Source: Larimichthys crocea (lineage: Eukaryota; Chordata; Actinopteri; Sciaenidae). From it: 64,000 nt of DNA. The DNA lies in the NCBI RefSeq assembly GCF_000972845.2, contig NC_040022.1, positions 11,267,422-11,331,421 of the forward strand, in the 5' to 3' direction. The first letter of the stretch is position 1; every line of letters starts with the position of its first letter. The position numbers and the translations under genes were made by a program. Shown piece after piece: positions 37,812-50,652 of the stretch. Below the pieces are notes generated by a model that was not told where the DNA came from, made no database searches, and was given only the letters and a program-made list of their open reading frames with translations.

Positions 37812-40800
37812 CTTATCTGTCTACTTTTATGAGGGTATTGCATCTCAAGCTGTATACGGAATGACAAAATCTACAAGAGCATGTTTTGCTTACAGGTCAT
37901 GTACTGGAGGTCATACTGAGGCAAGATGTAAGGGTATTTCACTTTAGCAAATTGTAAATAAAAGGAAATTACATTCAAATTGAAAAGAAGTCTTCATGAT
38001 GATGATTAGAACATATGCATGTGTGTGTGTGTGCACTGTGTGATACATTACACACACGCACACATATGCCAGTGTGGTTTTTCCGTCAGTGCGCTGCATT
38101 ATTCTCAAAGTCTTTCATTCAAACGAGGAGGACAAAAATATATCAGTGAGGAATTTTAAACGTTTGAAGGAGGGACCCGTCGGCGCAACTTCCTCTCAAG
38201 ACGAGCCAGTAAGGACTCGGAGTCAAGCTCAAACTCATTTCAGAGCGTTAATTGCGTTGTTTTGGGAATTGCAGGGATTATGAGGCACATTTATTTTTTC
38301 AGTCATGCTGTACTAAAATAGATCTGCTCTGAATGTAGCCTATAATAAACTATCATACTGTAGTGTTACCCCTCTCCTCCACCTCTATCTGGAAGGTGGA
38401 GAGAAAGGGCACATATGTGGAGTTACTCACAGGTAACTTAACCCAGCCAATCAGACTGGTGGAGGAGGGTCGAGAACATTCTCATACATGTCTAGCTGTT
38501 TCCTGTTCATCTCCATCTGTAACTGTAATTTATTGCAAACAATCGAATATTTCTCCCCCTGCACTCCTTTTTCTTCCCCTCTTTTCCACATTTTTTTACC
38601 GACCTCCTCGACTCCACGCGATCTGTTTTTTAACGACGCACTCAGGAACTAAAGTGAGGTGGGAACGCTCCCGGGGGTGAAACAGCTTGGAGACAAAGTA
38701 AAGGTTTAGGACCCAACCCACCTCAACCCATCCCACACCTGCTGAAAGATGAGCAGCAGGAACCAAATGACACCAACACCTGGACTGACAGACGCCCATC
38801 AGTTAAGTTTGTGTGTGTGCTCTGTGGTAAGTGTTTAAGATGCTAATTAGGCAGATATACACACATTCACAACAAATACAAGTTCTAAACACCCATTGGA
38901 GTTGGTTGTGTGTGTCCAAGTGAAACTTAAAGGTCCAGTGTGTCAGATCTAGAGGGCTCTATTGACCTGAAACTGAGAATCATTATGTTTTCTTACTCTT
39001 CCATACTTTCATCAAACGTTTCATGGCCACTGTAGTTTGTCCTTCATGCTAAAAAAAAGGGAGAGTAAGGCGACTTGGTTGCAGTCAACAACGACACAGC
39101 GAGATGCCTCTAAATCCTACACAATGGTCCATCTCTTTTAGCTCCGTTTTTGGCCTCTACCAAGAACCACCTGAGGGAAATGATTGGCTCTCCAGCTGCT
39201 AAATGCTTCACTATGTTCACCAGCTAGTTGCTAATTTTGTCAAACATTGTGGTTCAAGCACTGTACATTTGGTTTATCAATGTTCATTAAAACAGTAGAG
39301 TTCCAGGATAAAAACCAAAACAATGAGCTAAAAGATGCTAAAGCTCTGTAGGAGGCCATGAAGTTGAGTGATAATTCTCTGCTGACTTTACTATGAGCGT
39401 CTCTTTTTACATCACAAATATTTATTGGGCAGCTTTAAAACATTTAACTAGTTAAAAACTTGTTGTCAGTCCTGACTAGACGTGCCTACCATTCTTCTGA
39501 TCTAATGTCTGTATATATTGATTCTATTTAATTGTCAGTCTATGATGGAGAAGAATTAAATGTTTTCTTGTAATTTATGATGTATAATGGAGAAACAAGC
39601 TTCACATTGTTACTTTAAACTGGATATCTGGCACTGAAAACTGAAGAGGTGAGTTTTTTCTCTCTGCAGCTTCCGTAGAAATCAATCATATCAAACTTAC
39701 AAAACACCTCGTGGCAGAAAGCTGCAGAGAATCTCAGATGGTGGTACAGCCTCTTAAACCTGTTATGGTCTGATCAGTATTATTAGGACTGGTGACACTA
39801 TTACTGTTATTAGCCTATGCTCTTCAACAAAAACCCTATATTTCCAAAAGCTCAGAAGTTTTGGAATTCTGAAGCACGACCTACTTTTCTGGTGGCTGAG
39901 TAAGTATTTCTGGAGTTATGTAATAAGATTTGATCATGATTCATGGCTCTTCTTCAAGATTTGTTTCCATGCAGGTTTCTATGCTCTTTTGTCTGCCTAT
40001 ACTGATCTTTTACCTGCAGAAAACTCAAGAACTTTCCTCTATCATGAAGGGTCAGTAAGTGCCAACGACGAAAGTATTGTGACCTTTATGCCCCAGGCGG
40101 AAAGTAAGTATAGTACATCTGACTTTCATGTAGAAGATCCAAAAATGATCTTTCCCTAACATTAACCAAATGTTTTCATAATTTAAGATATTGAAGAGAA
40201 TTACAGTGTGGCCACAGAGGAGACTCCTTTTTTCAGTCCAACTCACACATGTCAAACATGAGATACAATGTCTACACAGGCATCATGATTCAGCTGAAGC
40301 ACATTGTTACTTCTTATTGTTAATTCTATTTTCTTCTGTTTTACACATTTACCTACAGTGATTGTGTGTCGGGCTGCCAAAGACTGGGTGACCTACACTA
40401 CACTGAAGTATTCTTCATCTGGTAAAATTCATATACTCCAACATCTGCTGACGTACCTGATGATGGTCTGATGTTAGCAAACTCTTCCAGTGCTTTTGCT
40501 TCCGATGTGCAACATCTTACTAGCTGCATGGATTTAAAAGATAAAAAAACATCTTGAACTTGTTGCTGGGATAAAATCTCAAATAATCTGAACTACCTGA
40601 GGCACTGTAGAAATAAAGCACATTCTTTGTTACACTACTCACCGCTCTCTTGTCTGGTCTTTTTACTGAACTCTTCCCTGCACTGTTCCATCTACATACA
40701 TCATTTATAAGTTGGTTCAATTCCTAAAAGAAAATCCTAAAAGAAAATCACAAATCTGAAGTGAACCTCTGTTATTTTAGCTGATACCTTTTTCTAAACG

Positions 40801-42216
40801 CCTCATTAAAGTGACCTATCTTGTGTAAAACACGTGTGGCATTCTGCTGGTACATACTTTGGCACCCAGCTTACAGCCGCATGTGGTCCGTCACCAATGA
40901 TGGTAATATTAGTAACAGAAACAGACGTACGAGTAATGACAGCAAGGGTCGCTCCACTAATATGAGGTCTAAAGGGAAAACACTTTTAAAGCAGGGAGCA
41001 TGTCATTTGTCCATTTGGAATGAAGGTGTTGCATGAGAAAATATTCAAAGCATCCTCTGACTAATGACTGTAATCTGCACACGCTCACATAAGCAACAGG
41101 TCCTGGGATGTTTGAGGATGGGAGTCAAAGGTCAGTGTTCCATAATGCTGAGATACAAGCCTTCATTTCATCATGTTAATCACAGTTTCGGATTTATGTC
41201 CTAACCCCCGTATTCAGCCTTTTTCTCTTTTCAGTGGCAGCCTGTGTTGGTCTGTGGCACTGATGCCAGTGTGGAGATGATGTGGCAACAATGTCATTGC
41301 AGTGTTCATATCATAAGCTACAGAGAAACATGACAGATTCCTAGTAGAAAATACAGCTCGGTTGGGAGCTTGGTTGAAAGGTTTTTAAAATGCTTTCTTC
41401 ATGTTAACTTCCCTGGTTGTGAAGTTCAAATGCTGCAGTTAAAGGTTTGAGTCGAACAAAACAGGAACCAGTGGTTTTCATCACTTCGGTTATTTTCTGA
41501 TCACGGCTGTTAACAAAGAGAAAGAGAAAAGAATGCATCCAAAATCAGGTCATCATTTGATGCATTGTACCAGATTCTAACTTTAAGCTAATTCCCTTGG
41601 CAGGTCAAAATAAAGAAACAGCACAGTAACATAATACAAAGTTATAAAAAAAATTGGAACACACAGACACACGATGGCACATCGCAAATGTTTGACTGTC
41701 AACTGAGAGCAAGTCACAAAGACGAGGAGATAAGATTTGGGTTCAGTGAGTGCAGAGTTAGGCGTTCATCGTTCTGATGTGTCACACATACACTGTACAG
41801 ATCATACTCTCAATCTACTGAGTGAGTATATGCAAAGTCACAAAGTGGACGAGGACCCACAGCATTTAAAGCTGGATAAACCAGGCACATGTTTAAAAAT
41901 GATCTAAGATGTTCAAAGTTTGGGATAATGTATTTTTCCAGCAGTCCAGAATTTTTTAGAGTCTGTATAAGGACTCAAGAGGTCCCAGTAGTACTCAACT
42001 CCAATTCCTCACAGCTGATACTGGGCTTGGCAGGAAGACACCCGTGTGTGTGCGTGTGGGTTTGTGTGTGTGTGGGTTTGTGTGTGTGTGTGTGCGTGTG
42101 CGTGTGTGTGTGTGTGTTGGCATTTAGGTGTCAAAGGTATTAACAACTAAAAGTGAAACAAATTTCACAGCTTGTTAACAGTTGTCTCTGCATTTTTTCT
42201 CACCTTCTCCATGTAC

Positions 42217-42261
<45 letters not shown>

Positions 42262-44617
42262 CAGTCGTTTAGAAAGAGTTCAGCTACCACAGACGCACAC
42301 ACACCTATAGACACACATATGTCCTATGTTACCTTTAATTGTACCATTTAAAAAAACAGTATACGAATTGTATGGACTCCAAACTATCATTCTATAATGG
42401 AAAACTAAAATATTGCTTATAATAATAATATTATTATATATATTACTGATATTCATCGGATCTAGTTGAGCTTCCAACACTTTAAATGTGACTTTCACTG
42501 ATATGGAGGAATAGTGTTTCTGTCTTTGTGTCTCAGTCATAGTCCATTCCTCTGATGCTTTATTTTGCTTATCCAGTGTCTTTCTGTGTCAAAAAGTGAG
42601 TCTTCAGGGCTGTGAAGAGAATTATTTCAAAATGTGCTGCTGCCTCCTCAAGTTCCTCCTCAAAGTTTTTCCATGAAAAAGAATTTGACTCTTCCTCATT
42701 TCAAAGACATTCAGCCAAATGTTGGCTCCGTCCCCTCCCCTCACTTCAGAGTACCTGTGGACGGCTTCTTCACCATGAACTCATCTTTTCACTGCAGACG
42801 GCAGATAGAGACTTCTCGCATTTTTATTCCGTTTTTTAACACCAAAAGAAAAATCGCACCACATATATATATATTTTTTTTACCATCTTGCACATCACAT
42901 ACAAAAAAAATCATTTTCATCCTTTCAGCTGTACTTGCCATCATATCTGCATACTGTCAGGGTCAGGTTTTATATAAATGAAATGTTATGTGGAAGAAAA
43001 AAAAACAGTTGATGTCTCCGAAGAAGAAAAGTGTTATTCAGTTTATACAATAACTGTACTGTGTGTGTTTAATTCTTGTGCTTCCAGATTGAATATGTAC
43101 ATTCCATTTTTCTTTCTTTTGGCTCAGGTGTAACTGACATGTGATGCATATGGAGTAATAAATCATCTGCGTAGAAAAAGATTGTATTTATTTTAGTCTC
43201 GAGCACAAACAGTTCCACCACATCAGAGGATTCTTATTTAGTGTGTGGTGAAATAGCAGACACCAAAGACTCCCCTTCCATCATTTACCTTCAGGTTCAG
43301 TTCAGAAGCCACCTGAAAGCTGCTTTTTTTTAGGTCTGGGGTTTAATTTGAAATCATGATGGCCAGAAATTTGAACCTGCTCTCATAAGAGCAGCCTTTA
43401 AAAAATACTGAGTTCTCTTATCACAGTTACACTAACAGGATTTCTTTCTTTTTTAAAACTTTGTGTTGCATCTCTTTACCTCCAATATGACCTTGAGGAA
43501 TAATTAATAACATTTCAATCTCCTCTTCACATCCTCCAGTGCTGGAATTCCAAACATTTCCATGGTTTCTCTCCAGCTCCGCTCTGCCAGGGAAACATTG
43601 GAAATTACAGAGTTGATTTTTTTTTGCTCCACTGATCTCTTAGACTTTATTGCTATATGGCTCTACAATATGCTTAAAGTGGATCATACTTACACATATC
43701 TGTGCGTGTGTGTACTTTGCTAGTTAGTGACAGCTCTGTGCATGCAGCGTCCGCTATGAGGGACTTTTTAGGAATCAAAGAGTTTACGTACATTCATGGG
43801 GCTCAAAAGAAAATGGAAAGGATTGTGTACTCTTTAATTTAAGTCACATTACTTTTTTAGACAAAAAAAAGGCTCAATCATCACCTCCACAAAAACAACA
43901 TACTTGTTTTTTTTACTTTTACTGGTTTTTATGATTTTTTCTTTTCTTTATGTAGGTTGTGTAAAATTACTGATACAGAAAACTGTAGATTTTGTTTAGC
44001 ATCACTAAATGGTAAATTTATTATAATTCTACTCCGTTAACTCGATTTTTAGAGCAGCGTGATGAAGCGAAACAGTTTGAAGACAAGACAAATCAAAACA
44101 ATGAGCTAAAAGAGGCTCTAAAGCTCCACAAAGCTGAGGGCAACTAAAGAGTTAGCTGATCATTCTCTGCAGGTTTGACCCCTTTCTCATACAAATAACC
44201 ATGTGATCCATTGTTACTATAAAAATATGGATTGAAAACACTTTAATGTATGCATTAGCACTAGAATCTACATTAGCAACATACAATATAATAGAGATTT
44301 GGACTTTAATGAGCAACATTTTAAAGAGCTGTTTTTTAACGCGCTACAAGAATATACAGTGTGTTTCAAGCGTCAAACTCGTTTCTTTCACATGCCTAAA
44401 CTCAACCCTTCATTCAAACTGAAGTCATTATGACGTATAAAAGAAGGCTGCTCACTTACAGCCAACAACGTGTAGATTGCACATAGTTTGCTGCATGACT
44501 GAGAGTTGAAAATGCCACATAGTGAAAGTACCGTTGAATAGTTGAGTCTCTGGTGTGCTGGTGAAATGACAGCGATGTGTTTTTTTCATCAGAGACACTT
44601 TGGAACAAAAAGCTAAA

Positions 44618-44648
<31 letters not shown>

Positions 44649-47600
44649 GTGTGTGTTTTGTGACGCTCAGAGGATCCGATCAGAGCTGGAGGTTGAACCG
44701 GGGAATGATGAGGTGGCGCTTTCCTCCGTTTCTTCTTCTTTTCTGCCTCTCTTTCTTCCTGAAAGACAGATTGCATTCCATCCTCTTCCCTGTAAAAAAA
44801 AAAAAAAAAGAACAGGCAGACACATGGATAATGTGAAGGTATCTGCAGTGTGTGTGTGAGAGAGAGAGTGTGTGTGTGAGAGAGAGAGAGAGGGAGAGAG
44901 AGAGAGAGAGAGAGGAGTGAATTAGAGGCTTCCTTGGCCAGCTTCAGACTGTGCAACGTGTCTGCTGCTGGTGGATCAGATGGCAGAAAGCTGCTGCTCT
45001 GCGTCTCCCTGCAGCTCTTGCGCTCCATAATGTCTGCTTTCTGCTTAATTACAGCTCACCTGCAGCAGCAGCCTGGCCGGCGCTGCACACAGCCTCCTGC
45101 AAAGGGGGGTGTGGAGGGGCGAGAGAATCGCACATATAAACCTTTATTTGGACTGGGGGTAAAAATGCAGCCACTAAAAAGGGCTTTTATTATTTAGAGC
45201 CAATAACAATCATAATGTCTGCAAACCCCACAATTGTGCAGGTATTTCAAAACAGAGGCAGTTTGAGGCAGACTGCAGCCGCTCACTCAGAAAAAAATGC
45301 AAACATCTGGTTCACGCATAAGAAAACACTGAAGCTTTTTTACAATCAGCTGCTTCCCTGAGTCAGGTATCTATCTATCTACTGGAGCACCTTGAAATTA
45401 TTTTTACACATCTCAATCTAATATATTATATGTATATTATATAATTTGGGGATGATTCAGGTGATGCTGGATCTAATCTAGTCATTTTAACCTTTTCATA
45501 CATCCCTGTGCCGTGTGCATATTTCTTTAGGTTAAATCTCAACATAAACTTTAGTTTTGCGCATCTCTTCTCACCAAGTCCAAAAAATTACCCGTTTTCT
45601 AAAATAGTTGTCATTAGTATCTTGAAATGAAATCAACTATGAGATGATAGTTAAAGATAGTAATATTCTTGATCCTCACAGGATGAACCTTTCTTCTTTT
45701 TCTTCTTTACAACGTTGCCCGATGACAAAAGAAAAATAAGTACTGGCTTTTCATTCAGTCTTTCTGTGGGTATTCATGGTTCCCAGAGGATGAACCTTGA
45801 TGGTTTTGATTAATCTTTTTTTTTTTTTTTCGAGCTTTCCTGGTTTTTTCTACTGCCCCATTCAGGCCAAAATGTCTCAATGTACACAAGAAATGTTAAA
45901 ATCCAATGAACTGCACGACAGTAACTGAGCATGCTTCTTTTTGTGGCTCCAGAGAGAGATGTGTCCTCAAGTGATGTCACTCGAGTCAGCGTCATTTAAA
46001 CCTTAAGACGAAGTTTGAGAACGTAAAGAATCTTGATGTGTGGAGATAGAAAGAGGAGAGGTTAGCAGAGCTCTGTGGCCCACTCCTCAATTCTGCTTGA
46101 GGCTAGATGCTCAAGATTACACAAGACACTACTAGCATACCAAAACCCTATTCTGACTAGTTGCATTGTGGTTAACGTAGGTTTGTAGGTTTTGACAAGG
46201 AAGAAGAATGTGTTTGGTTTTTTCAACTGTCTACAATGCTAAATGTGCAATACTAAATTGGTGGAGTAATCTGAACATCGCTGATAACATCAAACTTAGA
46301 GCCCACCCTGGGTCTGGTCACATGACATGTCACATGGTAATGTAGCTCACATGCTGGTATAGAGCTGAGAGCTGAAACAGGAGAAATGGTTGTAACAGCG
46401 CAGTTCTCTAACAGACGCTCGCTGTAAATGAGTCATCAAGATCAAGATCTGAGTTGTGTCTGAAGTACAATCCAGTGACAAATGAGGGGGAAAAGCCTAA
46501 CATACTGATTTTTACCAGTTCTGGGAGTCATTTAGTGATAAAGGGATGTGGCAGATAGTTGAATGCTAAATTAAGGGACACCTCAGCAATTTATGATTGC
46601 GCTTTAATAAAGTTGAATGACTCGCAAGAGACAGATTGTTCAAAGAATGGTTTGAATTGAAGCAGCAGAGGTGGAGATATCCTGACTTTCATTTCAAGCT
46701 TGAAAAATGCTTGATGGTACAATTCCCATAATGCAACCCAATATCATATTTAAAGAAGCTATAATAAATATTTTTTATAATAATAATGTTTCACATGACA
46801 GTATAGAAAGGAGCTTCCCTCGGATTTACAAAGCTTTATAGTTAGTGTCAGATCTGTTTTTGCCTTATCAGGCTGTTGTCTCCAATGAAAAAGCTCTGAA
46901 AACCCAATCTATATACTAGGCATCAAACAGCAGACAGCATCTATCAGCTAAAGAGACAGATGTGGTGGAGACCCAAAACCGAGCTAAAAGACAGTGAAGA
47001 TTGAATTTGGACCAAGAAACACAACTGACTGCTAATTTTACTCCATCTGCTGGATGTGTGTTTGCCATATAGACTTTAAAGGTGATAATGTGTCAATGTT
47101 TTGGTCACAAATTCTTTTTGCTGCCCCCAAGTGGATGAAATGAACCAGTAGATGGTTTGTGTCAAGAAATGTCACAAACTGAAACTATGCAAACAAGTTT
47201 TTATTAGAAGGATCTCTGGTTTTTGGTTTTGGTGCGAGATGCTGTGACAAGGTGACATGAAACAAATTCATTCAGTCACGTGGATAATGCAAAGACTTTC
47301 CTGACCTGAGGTCGAAACTTCCACACTGATCAGAACTGAATTAGGAAGAGAAACAAAAACAGAAGCTGAGCTAAACCTACAAACAAAACCAGACCATTTA
47401 AAGCCTGCAGCCACGTTCAGCACGTGTTGACAGTCTGACAAGTAAAACCATGAAAACTAAAACTATAACCAACTGTAATAAAACAAAAAACAGTTCAAGA
47501 ACCTGTCTGAAAGCACCAAACCTGGTCTGTTCTGACACACCAGTTTTGTAATCCTTTACTAGAACTAGAGCTCCTCTGAAAACCAGACTACCAGAAGAAG

Positions 47601-47700
47601 TCATTCAACTAAAAGCAATGTGAGTCAGGATGTATACCAGAACCAGAAATAAAATCTGGATTAAACCCGTGGCTGCTGGAGGAGGAGATCTTCCTCCGAC
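37812..47700. other. Intergenic DNA upstream of col1a1; no gene recognised
   Basis: No ORF with a recognisable domain. Named contents: repeat D at 38926, TG tracts 42043-42119, 42220-42257 and 44616-44656, an A-run 44790-44809, a GA tract 44862-44915, and a T-run 45818-45831. The stretch 41900-43200 ends with AGTAATAAATCATCTGCG (43151-43168) and could be an untranslated region, but I cannot tie it to a gene. A GC-richer, low-repeat block at 44930-45230 is a possible control region. Confidence 0.5.
38926..39135. repeat. Dispersed repeat family D
   Basis: Starts AAACTTAAAGGTCCAGTGTG and ends GATGCCTCTAAATCCTACAC then AATGGTCC. A related piece is at 1895-2005. The short inverted ends (TGTGT and ACACA with TTAAAGGTCCA) suggest a small non-autonomous DNA element. 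A further repeat with GCTGCTAAATGCTTCACTAT and CAATGAGCTAAAAGATGCTA follows to about 39440; its second half recurs at 44098-44180. Confidence 0.5.
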
Positions 47701-47914
47701 CCTTCGATGCTCTTCAGGGATCAGGTTTCCTCTCGCTTAGCAGCCCCCCCTTTCCAAACTCTTGTGCTGTGGAATTATGGAAGGAGGGACCTGCTGATTT
47801 TTCTTCTTCTTTTCTCTCTTTTCTTCTGTTTTTTTTTTTTTTTCTTTGAAGGAGGGGTCCATTTTTGTCTTCCCTAAACGTGAGCGGCAGCAGCTGGGTA
47901 ATGAGGGTGCGTCC
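47700..47914 (+). promoter_or_regulatory. Proximal col1a1 upstream region with pyrimidine block
   Basis: Between the intergenic DNA and the CCAAT box lies a run of C (AGCAGCCCCCCCTTTCC, 47741-47757) and a pyrimidine-rich stretch (47790-47860) ending in a T-run. Mammalian type I collagen promoters also carry polypyrimidine and C-rich elements that bind Sp1-family proteins; a functional role here is inference. Confidence 0.4.
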
Positions 47915-47919
47915 CCAAT
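47915..47919 (+). promoter_or_regulatory. CCAAT box of the col1a1 promoter
   Basis: CCAAT in the context GTCCCCAATCGGTCC, 44 bases upstream of the TATA-like motif. Mammalian type I collagen promoters use a CCAAT box bound by CBF/NF-Y near -100; here it would lie near -75 if transcription starts about 47990. The assignment rests on motif and spacing only. Confidence 0.6.
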
Positions 47920-47958
47920 CGGTCCAGTCCTCAGCACCTCCCAGTTCTTCAGGCTCCC

Positions 47959-47967
47959 ATATAAAAA
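47959..47967 (+). promoter_or_regulatory. TATA box of col1a1
   Basis: The motif ATATAAAAA sits 195 bases upstream of the start codon, giving an expected transcription start near 47990 and a 5' leader of about 165 bases, close to the short leader of mammalian COL1A1. It is the only good TATA motif between the CCAAT box and the leader. The start site itself cannot be read from sequence. Confidence 0.7.
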
Positions 47968-48131
47968 CCCTGGTGAAAAGTGAGTGTAGGCAGTAGGGAG
48001 CTTTCTGCTGGGGTCAGGAGGACTGTGAACAGACGAGCGGACCCTGCCCCAAACACCCGTGTATGAGTGGAGTGTAGCAGAAAAAAAGAAAACATCCCCC
48101 AACTTTTTTCCTCTCTTGCCTCAAAGAGTCT

Positions 48132-48157
48132 ACATGTCTAGTGGCATCTAGACATGT
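48132..48157 (+). promoter_or_regulatory. Fibrillar collagen 5' stem-loop spanning the start codon
   Basis: ACATGTCTAG (48132-48141) and CTAGACATGT (48148-48157) are perfect 10-base reverse complements around a six-base loop, and the second arm contains the col1a1 ATG. The same structure at the same place is known in mammalian COL1A1, COL1A2 and COL3A1 mRNAs, where LARP6 binds it and couples translation of the chains. Here the arms and position are seen directly; LARP6 binding is inferred from homology. Confidence 0.88.
48134..48151 (+). CDS. Upstream micro-ORF in the col1a1 leader (5 codons plus stop)
   Basis: An ATG in the left arm of the stem-loop opens a five-codon ORF (M-S-S-G-I) ending in TAG, which stops two bases before the col1a1 ATG. 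Mammalian COL1A1 has an equivalent upstream ATG in its stem-loop with a stop in the same arm. It probably tunes initiation or reinitiation rather than making a functional peptide. Confidence 0.6.
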   Translation: MSSGI

Positions 48158-48235
48158 TCAGCTTTGTGGATTTGCGGCTTGCGCTGCTGCTCAGCGCAGC
48201 AGTGCTCCTGGTCAGAGCGCAGGGCGAGGACGACC
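48154..48235 (+). CDS. col1a1: col1a1 exon 1: start codon and signal peptide
   Basis: Encodes residues 1-27 plus the first base of codon 28. The protein opens [20 protein letters not shown], a hydrophobic signal peptide likely cut after Ala22 (RA/QG), followed by acidic residues GEDD. The start is fixed by the conserved MFSFVD opening of fibrillar collagens, by the stem-loop that contains this ATG, and by the donor site CGACC/GTAAGT. The base at -3 is G, an adequate context. The following intron (48236-50288, 2,053 bases) is the largest in the window. It holds a T-run at 48281-48306, a CT tract at 48513-48542, a pyrimidine block at 49430-49515 and a TG tract at 50199-50230. In mammals the first intron carries enhancer activity; I see no specific element here. 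Confidence 0.95.
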
Positions 48236-48513
48236 GTAAGTTTCATCACTGTTTACTGGAGCTTCTCAACCCTTCTCAAGTCTTTTTTTTTTTTTTTTTT
48301 TTTTTTAAACTGGTTTTTGAAAGTGGATTTTCTCTTCGTGGGTGGACGGCTGCTGAGATCTTAGACAGAGGAGAGAAGGAAGGAAAAAAGTAGAAATAGG
48401 AACTTTGATGCGTGCTGCTCCTTTGTCTCCATAGATAGGCAGATAGAAGCATGTGCAGCTTGTAGTTTAGACAGTACAGGGTGTGCGTAATGCATTGGGC
48501 ATCTCAAGAAGGC

Positions 48514-48545
<32 letters not shown>

Positions 48546-50606
48546 CTGTCTCTCCTTGTGTTTGTCTGTCTCTCTCTACCTCCCCCACCTCTCCCTATGC
48601 ATGCAGAGCGAGTTGCTGCAGGTTTTCCAGGCTTTCCTCAAGGCGAGGGTTTTCTAACGGAGACTAGCAGAAGTGCATGATTAAATCACACTTGAACCCC
48701 CACCACAAAGAAAAAAAAAAGCTGGAGTATTTTCAGAAAGCCTGAACCTCCTATGGCAATTTGTCAATTTGACGCCCTTAACTACACCGCCTTACACCCC
48801 ACCCTGCTGATGGTTGGGCCTGAAATGGTAAAATCTACAGTTTTTGGATGTAAGTGACGAGAGGATTTAAAAAAAAAAAGGCCTTTGCACAGCATCTACA
48901 GTGAAGATCCCCCCTCCTCTCAGCTCAGGCTTCCAGCAGACACGAGGCAGATAGGGAAAGCGTTCCACAGGCCTGATTGATATGGCAGAGTAATTCACTG
49001 CCTGAAGCCAAGTGTTGAGTTGGCCAGGTGAGCAAGAGAGAGTGTCACATAGGCAAAAAAAGGGAGGGGGGAGAAAAAGGTGAGCAGGCGTAGTCTTGCC
49101 TGATGGAAACATTTGACCTCCACAGGCTGAGCGAGCTTCCTGACAGAGCTTACGAAAGCTCTGAGGGGGGACCAAGGCCTCTGTCGGGTGTTTAGACACA
49201 AACATTTTCCTCCTGTAAGAAGACAAAGAAAATCCAGCTCAGCTCTGCAAACAAGAAGTTCAATTTTTCCAGATGTTCCTCTTGCCTGGAAAGAACTCAG
49301 CTGTCTGTCTGTCTGTCTGCCTGTCTATCTGAAGCAGATGTGTGGTTTGACCCTCTGAACGGTTTCGCAGCGCCACCCTGAGGCTTCTCTCAGACCTGCA
49401 GACACATCTGGCCGCCACGTCCGCCACACTGCCTCCCTCCTCCCTCCCCCTCCTCCTCCTCCTCTTCTTCTTCTTTCCACTCTTCTTTTTTTTTTTCTTT
49501 TTTTTTGTTTCCTCTAATTACAAACACATGCGGACCGTGTTTCCACCAGCTGCTGCCAAACCGACGGTCTCAGCTTTCCCCCCTCTGAGCTCAGCACTTT
49601 GGCACGCTGTGAGACCCGCAAGGAGCCTCAACTTTGAGTTTAGTTTTACTGGAGTGGCGGCGATGATGCAGCTCGGGTCGGAAAATATGACTTTCGAGTT
49701 CTTGCAGCGCTGTTAAAGGCGAAGGAACGCGTAAACGGCGTCTTTCCTTGTGCGTAAAGATGATGTGACCTGCATCCAGACGCAGCACGTAGTGTGACCT
49801 CTCTGTCACCTCAGCCTGTCAGAGGCCACCATTTCCAGTCAACATGCTTCTCTAGCTCGGTGTTTATATGTTAATGTCTTCACCATCTCCTCTGTTCATG
49901 ATCATGGTTTTTGTGGCATTATATTCATTTGTTGATGTATTTTCTGGCTTTAAAGGTTAAAAACACAGGCCTGTATGGATCACAGCTGACACATTATTGA
50001 TATTATTTTATTATTTATTATTCTAATGTCAGTTTTAGTTGATATGATGCAAGTTTGAGTATTTTAGGAGATAATCAAACACTAACATGGAAACACACTG
50101 AGGTGTTTTAATTTAATGCAGTTTATTTCAAGTTATATTTATTATATATATTTATATAAATATTTGTTTTTTTTTCAATATTCAGTTTTCCTGTTGCGTG
50201 TGTGTGTGTGTGTGTGTATGTGTGTGTGTTTGAGTTCAGTTATCTCACCTGTCTCTCTCTCTCTCTCTCTCACTGTCGCCCCCCTCAGACACGGGCGGAA
50301 GCTGCACCTTGGACGGCCAGGTGTTTGCGGATCGGGATGTGTGGAAGCCAGAGCCATGCCAGATCTGTGTGTGCGACAGCGGCACCGTGATGTGCGATGA
50401 GGTCATCTGCGAGGACACAACCGACTGCCCCAACCCCGTCATCCCCCACGATGAGTGCTGCCCCGTCTGCCCCGACGACGGTATTCCACCAACATTTTGA
50501 TTTGATTTTTTTGTTCATTTTTTTTCTCCAAACATTCCCTCACAGCACACCTTCCCTCACTCCTGTCACATTTAGCTGCTCCTCCATAACTAAACACATT
50601 ATCTGC

Positions 50607-50652
<46 letters not shown>

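Noticed and set aside
42634..42981. 115-codon ORF ahead of a possible polyadenylation signal at 43151
   Set aside because: Considered as a last coding exon with 3' UTR, but no recognisable domain, no clear splice acceptor and a T-run at its end.
44456..45028. 190-codon ORF on the - strand
   Set aside because: Built from GA, TG and A-run microsatellites (Leu-Ser and His-Thr repeats); not a gene.
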